From Bartonella harrusi (lineage in GTDB: Bacteria > Pseudomonadota > Alphaproteobacteria > Rhizobiales > Rhizobiaceae): DNA of 64,000 bases. Below the pieces are notes generated by a model. That model was given only the letters and a program-made list of their open reading frames with translations. It was not told the DNA's origin and ran no database searches. The translations under genes were made by a program, and so were the position numbers. This document shows positions 59,619 to 64,000 of the stretch, piece after piece (position 1 is the stretch's first letter; each line of letters opens with the position of its first letter). The DNA is taken from contig NZ_CP101114.1 in the NCBI RefSeq assembly GCF_024297065.1, positions 1,481,001 to 1,545,000 on the forward strand. The letters run 5' to 3'.

Positions 59619-60884
59619 TATACTTTGTTTAAACGTCTTATTAAAAACATTTACAATGGCATAAGAATATACAGCATTTACCATTGCGGAAGAATACTAA
59701 TGCGCTGAGGTCAAAGTCTCACTCTTCATCGTTTCTATGCAAGGTACTGAACAGACAGACTTTTAAAGCTCTAAAATGGGGCCCTCCGATAGCTTGCGTA
59801 ACTTATTATTTTATGATTTCTTTTTGCCATTAGATATCTCTAAAAACTTAATGAAATATCGAATTTTCTGATAGTATCTTTGGAAGTATTCATGAGGGAA
59901 ACATACTTTTCAACATGGAGTATATCCATTAGACACGATACCCCTCCCTACAACCCTAACATAGATATGGTCTTCTGAGCCCTCAATGCTAACCATCTCT
60001 ACCACGCATCGCGATATAGAAAACGCATCCCACTTTTATATCACTAGCCAGAAAAAATGCCCCCTGTATTTTGTCTTTTTTCTGATCGTCAATGTAGCGG
60101 CAACAGGTTTATTGATTAAGAACAATTCATCGTTTTCCCTGTTGAAATAGCATCCCGCATATCACAAGATTTTCTGCTTCACACCTGTTTATGTTGATCA
60201 CTCAACCTCATCCGCTTACATATGACAAATAGGATCTCTGTGTAGATAAAAACACTTAAAGAAAAGCAACAAAATGCTTCTCATGAACGCTCTCTAATGC
60301 AAAAGCTATTACAAGATTGAGAGCTAGCAATAATGTGATGGAGCCAACTTTCTGTTATCCACCGCATAGTGGAAAAGCTATAGGGTGATGCAAAAAGAGA
60401 TATAATAATTGCATTTTTACACAAGAAATTCCCCACTACAGAACCACCCTCCTCACTTCTATGCCTCTCTTCACGAAGACAGACTTTGATTGCAAAAGGA
60501 ATTGAAAGAGGCTTTTACAATGCTATGCAAATAAATATCAACGCATATGTTAAAAGCAAAGAGATTTAGTAATACTTTCCAAAGATATGATTTAGAAAGC
60601 TTTTAATAGAGCTTTTATCTAGTATAAAATAAACGCGCTTCATCTCTCACAATTTTCAACATGCATGATATGTTTTTTGTATCAGATAGAAGATGTGGAT
60701 ATCAGAGCTAACACTATATTCTTGAACCATTTTATAAAATAGAATGTATAATATTCAAGAACAGAAGCTCTTATAGAACTCTCCATGAGGATAAGAGAAT
60801 AAATCTCTCACTCAAAAAGATAATCCCATAAACTTTATAATGTAATAAAAAATATCTAATCACCCTTTCTGACAGGCCTCTCCC
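59619..60884. other. Spacer with decayed integrase relic (copy H)
   Basis: 60100-60380 resembles the dispersed integrase repeat: CCCGCATATCACAAGATTTT for the leader, AAAGAAAAGC as ribosome-binding region, ATGCTTCTCATGAACGC against ATGCTTCTTATGAATCG of copy B. The arm domain is unreadable. The remaining sequence has no supported gene. Confidence 0.45.
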
Positions 60885-61772
60885 ATGAAATCACAAATTC
60901 CTCCTGCAATCATTGGACTTCTTAGTCAAATATTACCAGAGCATTATTCGGTGAAGTTGTTGAATGATTTGTTCTTTTCTACACCGTCTGCTCCTAATGC
61001 AGATCCCTTTGATAGTAAAGCGACTATGATTAAAAAACGACTCCATGCAATCAATAAAGAATGCCCTGAACCACTTGAAGTCCTTGGACAACTCCTCTGT
61101 GATTTTTTGGAAAAGGAATACTATGACCCAGACCCAACCGGATTGGACCTGCAATTATATGATAAAATGCTAAAGTTACAAAGAGATAAAGATGCCGTTT
61201 TAGAAAAATTAAAGGAATATGATTTTGAATATCAGCGGGGTGGATATATCACCAAACTAGGTCTCCTCTCCATAGAAGAACTCCAAAAGCGTATTGCAGA
61301 GAAAGGGCTTTTAGCGGTAGAAATCGAAGCAAAAAGAGCATTGGAAAAAATAGAACACGATCCAGGGAGTGCAGTTCTCTTTGCAACAAATCTATTGGAA
61401 GCATCTTGTAAAGCTTATCTTGACCACCACTCACTCTCCTATAAAGACACAGCCTATACGCTACGCGCTTTATGGAAGGCAGTCGTTACGAACGCTAAAA
61501 TCGATCCCGAAAATATGCAACAAGAAAAGCTAAAAAATCAAGATCTGGATGCAAATGATTTAAAAATGATAGCATCCGGTCTCAACAAAATTGTGCAAGG
61601 AACTATGAATTTAAGAAACAAAAAAGGGGCAGCGCACGGCCACTCAGAAGGAAATTTCAAAAAGATCAATCTCAAACCTCGCCATGCGCGTTTAACTTTT
61701 AATGCCGCACATACCCTTTCAGTTTACATCTTAGAACTCATAGATCAGTCAACGGTAATCAAAACGCCCTGA
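60885..61772 (+). CDS. Abortive-infection (Abi_C) family protein
   Basis: 295 residues, intact frame. The C-terminal half matches the Abi_C domain: ALEKIEHDPGSAVLFATNLL, EASCKAYLDHH, LNKIVQGTMNLRNKKGAAHG (the R-N-K-x-G-x-x-H-G motif) and HTLSVYILEL. The N-terminal half is helical with a charged stretch (LQRDKDAVLEKLKEYDFEYQ). Proteins with this domain include abortive phage-resistance factors, where infection triggers growth arrest of the host cell. Mechanism and trigger are not visible. No antitoxin-like partner is adjacent, so it may act alone. It lies between the CDPS locus and P450-related repeats, an accessory region. Confidence 0.8.
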   Translation: MKSQIPPAIIGLLSQILPEHYSVKLLNDLFFSTPSAPNADPFDSKATMIKKRLHAINKECPEPLEVLGQLLCDFLEKEYYDPDPTGLDLQLYDKMLKLQRDKDAVLEKLKEYDFEYQRGGYITKLGLLSIEELQKRIAEKGLLAVEIEAKRALEKIEHDPGSAVLFATNLLEASCKAYLDHHSLSYKDTAYTLRALWKAVVTNAKIDPENMQQEKLKNQDLDANDLKMIASGLNKIVQGTMNLRNKKGAAHGHSEGNFKKINLKPRHARLTFNAAHTLSVYILELIDQSTVIKTP

Positions 61773-61929
61773 TAACAAATTTTATGATGGCAGCTATTGA
61801 GAAAGAGGATCGCAATAATTGAATTCCAATCTCTGTTTTTTTTATGAACCTCTGTATGGATTGATTTTATCGGAGCGTTCTTTGTTCGTGTATATGATAC
61901 GCCAAACATTTTCCCATAAGAATAAATTT

Positions 61930-62300
61930 TTTTGCAACCGGCATGAGCAACATAGCAAACGGCAAACTCCCCTTTCAAAATTCATTGGCACGACTTACTG
62001 GTAAAATATTTAGTATAGGCACTTCTTCAATTTAGGGGACTTTATCTTTCTTGTGTAGCATAAATACATGAGGTTGGTTTGAGAGAAAAAGTACTATTTT
62101 CGTCAACGGTAAGCATTTTTGATGGTTCAACGTCTTAATTTATTTTTTGTCCCAAAAATATGAGCGTTTTATAAAACATGAACTGTCAAGAGATAGACAC
62201 CCATATTGCGAATAAATTTGGCAATGATCACAGCCATAAGATTTTATCACCTATTCAGGATTATAAGTGGTGTTTGTATTATCTTTATAGACTATAAAGG
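61930..62300 (+). pseudogene. Relic of a second CypX-like P450
   Basis: 61940-62035 reads RHEQHSKRQTPLSKFIG against GHEHHSKRQAVLSKFTG in the main P450, and the DNA continues to match through TTACTGGTAAAATATTTAG and CTTCTTCAATT. 62183-62230 reads IDTHIANKFGNDHS against IDIMNEFGKDYS, and 62260-62290 FIDYKGNILL against PIDRYKDILL. Many stops and gaps separate the parts. This is a highly decayed copy in the same orientation. Confidence 0.65.
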
Positions 62301-62446
62301 CAATATCCTTCTTTGCATTTCCACGCCGAGCTATGAATTACCGTTCGCCATGCATTAAGAATTTTGTTTAACGAATTGCTGTTTTGATGGTTTCACGTTT
62401 CACCCATTGGCACAAGCTCTGGACATCCTTCATTGCGTTCTCAACG

Positions 62447-62553
62447 TCTTTTCTAAATTCTGTAATCCACTATCACTGTTACATTTCCACGGTTATAGAC
62501 ATCAACTATGCATCCCATTATTGCACAGCTATATATCAGCTTCTATAATTCCT
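62447..62553. repeat. Long dispersed repeat, copy 2
   Basis: Matches 55876-55980 over about 105 bases with few differences (shared CATTTCCACGGTTATAGACA-like core). In copy 1 this element lies upstream of the CDPS locus, so its presence here supports duplication of the whole locus. Confidence 0.85.
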
Positions 62554-62744
62554 TTGTCAAATGACCCAGTTCTCAAGAATGAATTTCAAAAAACTCTTGA
62601 AAATCTTTTACATCAGCACCGCCTTATTTTCTCTCACCTCTCTCGCAAATACAACAAAAAGTAAGCTTGAAAGGATGACCTCTTAAGGTTTTCATTATCT
62701 TAATCTTTTTATGCGCTATCACGCATTATCAGCCTCATCCTGGG

Positions 62745-62870
62745 TTGCGTTCTTAATATCTTGTCTATTATCCTTTTATTCGCACTGATCTGAAGTTAAG
62801 TTGTTAAGACATATGGCATAATCACAGATATGGCAAAGCATCAACTTTGTCGTTTATTCACTTTTTGGAA
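62745..62870. repeat. Tandemly dispersed repeat, unit 1
   Basis: CTTGTCTATT to TTTATTCACTTTTT, including ACATATGGCATAATCACAG, recurs at 63395-63495. The start may derive from the P450 I-helix codons, but this is weak. Confidence 0.6.
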
Positions 62871-62944
62871 GCATAATCTTCGTAGAGCTCCTACAGGCTT
62901 AGTCATTTGTTCACTTTTTTTCTTGTTCGGCATCATATTAATTT

Positions 62945-63050
62945 GTTTTCTTGTCCCAAAGATATGAGCGTTTTATAAAACATGAACTGTCAAGCCCCCC
63001 GTATTGCGAATAAATTGAGCGATGCTCACAGCCATAGATTTTATTACATA
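62945..63050. repeat. P450-related repeat, unit 2
   Basis: ATATGAGCGTTTTATAAAAC and CATGAACTGTCAAG are shared with 62158-62195. ATTGCGAATAAATTGAGCGA, then GCTCACAGCCATAGATTTTA, corresponds to the IANKFGNDHS codons of the relic at 62183. Confidence 0.6.
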
Positions 63051-63394
63051 TTATAGCTGATCTTTAAGGATCTGGAATGTAGGTTTATTTAAACAGCATT
63101 ATTACGAAAGATACGATATTAAACGGTATACTTCAAACAGCTTGCTATTTGATCTCCAATTTTTAGAGACTACGATAACTCTGAACCTCTTCATGGAAAC
63201 TCTCTCTGAGAGAGCTTTCTTTAAAGATAAGGTACTACGTATAATGTTTGTTAGAGCGGCGTATTTTATAGCTATCGAACAATTTATGAAGGAGATTTGG
63301 ATTGTTTTTGATATTGTTGGACGCATTTTAAGTTTTCACCATCTTATATTTTTCTGCACTATCACCCTCATTCTCTGCTGCGCTCTCAACATCT

Positions 63395-63640
63395 TGTCTA
63401 TTGTCCTGTTATCCATACTGATCTAAAGTCAAGCGCTGAAACATATGGCATAATCACAGGTATGTTAGAGTATCACTTGATCATTTATTCACTTTTTTCT
63501 CTTATTGTTCTTTTTCATCATTGCGAATAAATTTGGCAATGAACACGACTATAGATTTTATCACCTCTTCAGGGTTACGATTGGTGTTTATGTTATTTTT
63601 ATAGACTATAAAGGCAATATTTTTCTTTGCGTTTCTATGC
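63395..63640. repeat. Repeat unit 3 with P450-related segment
   Basis: 63395-63495 repeats 62745-62870. 63524-63630 repeats 62195-62310 (ATTGCGAATAAATTTGGCAA, then TTATAGACTATAAAGGCAAT). 61773-63817 contains no intact gene. Confidence 0.6.
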
Positions 63641-63817
63641 TTGGCTATTATTTACTCTTCACCACGCAGTATTTTCTCTAACTTCAACTCTCATTTTGCA
63701 AAAGCAAAAAGCCGCCTTAGAGAAGGTACATGGGAATAATAGCAAATAGGAATAATAGAGGGAACCACAATCAGGAGAATGATGCAAATGTATAGCATCA
63801 CAAAGATATAGCATCAA

Positions 63818-64000
63818 ATGAGACGGATATTTGAATGGAAGATTTATTATTTTTCGAGAACTGATGATGTCTTTATATTTTGTTTTGACGAGCCCAGAGC
63901 TGAAAATATGCATCTGATTGATGGAGCAGAGGCTTACTTTGCGTTGATACAAGAGAAGATGGGATTTCAAAATGTTTTGACAACACATTACGTCTTTTTA
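63818..64000 (+). CDS. Hypothetical protein, N-terminal part (runs off the window end)
   Basis: From ATG 63818 an open frame of 61 codons continues past the window end: MRRIFEWKIYYFSRTDDVFI, then FCFDEPRAENMHLIDGAEAY and FALIQEKMGF. The residue mix looks like real protein, unlike the surrounding decayed DNA, and the antisense frame (63659-63988) is less protein-like. The ribosome-binding site is weak. No family is recognised; it may also be a fragment. Confidence 0.45.
   Translation, partial: MRRIFEWKIYYFSRTDDVFIFCFDEPRAENMHLIDGAEAYFALIQEKMGFQNVLTTHYVFL

Noticed and set aside
63659..63988. 109-codon minus-strand frame at the window end
   Set aside because: No ribosome-binding site, cysteine/serine-rich random look; the opposite strand frame from 63818 is more protein-like.

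Overview
The window fits a Bartonella chromosome. Support comes from the AT-rich sequence, the alphaproteobacterial cell-cycle genes (sciP, ctrA, chpT, divK), a Brucella-like eipA, two large Bartonella-type autotransporters with C-terminal beta-barrels, and many decayed phage and integrase fragments. The species cannot be fixed from sequence alone.

Layout. 0-2.5 kb: end of a DUF4159/BatA-type gene and its membrane partner. 2.7-8 kb: metallophosphoesterase, CDF metal exporter, a strongly structured candidate small RNA, a broken TrmH methyltransferase and mnmA. 8.2-12.9 kb: cell-cycle block sciP, fliJ-like, ctrA, chpT, eipA. 13.6-15.8 kb: a two-gene sugar-modification operon, then tRNA-Met. 16-21.2 kb: remnant of a P2-like phage tail module (D, X, U, tape measure) rearranged by in-frame tandem duplications. 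21.9-28.3 kb: a 1435-aa autotransporter with 564-bp internal repeats, a 15-bp minisatellite, a duplicated 3' end and several integrase relics. 28.4-35.7 kb: a complete dipeptide ABC transporter operon with two binding proteins. 37-39.3 kb: methyltransferase, a second gpD relic and another integrase relic. 39.8-48.1 kb: conserved core (lemA, TPM protein, lipB with a poly-A frameshift, parE, recJ, rplM-rpsI, divK). 49-50.3 kb: a glycine-rich bacteriocin-like gene followed by small membrane proteins. 51.3-55.5 kb: second autotransporter and a lipoprotein. 56.1-59.6 kb: a damaged cyclodipeptide synthase, CypX-like cytochrome P450 and MFS exporter operon. 60.9-61.8 kb: an Abi_C abortive-infection gene. 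61.9-63.7 kb: repeats that include P450 relics.

The most notable discovery is the CDPS-P450-MFS locus. Its gene order and motifs match the pulcherriminic-acid genes of Bacillus (yvmC, cypX, yvmA), a pathway I do not associate with Bartonella. All three genes carry frameshifts, mostly in short homopolymers, and P450 fragments recur downstream. Other items worth follow-up are the candidate sRNA near 5.5 kb, the bacteriocin-like locus near 50 kb, and about eight dispersed integrase relics, of which the five readable at the junction share the same reading-frame break.
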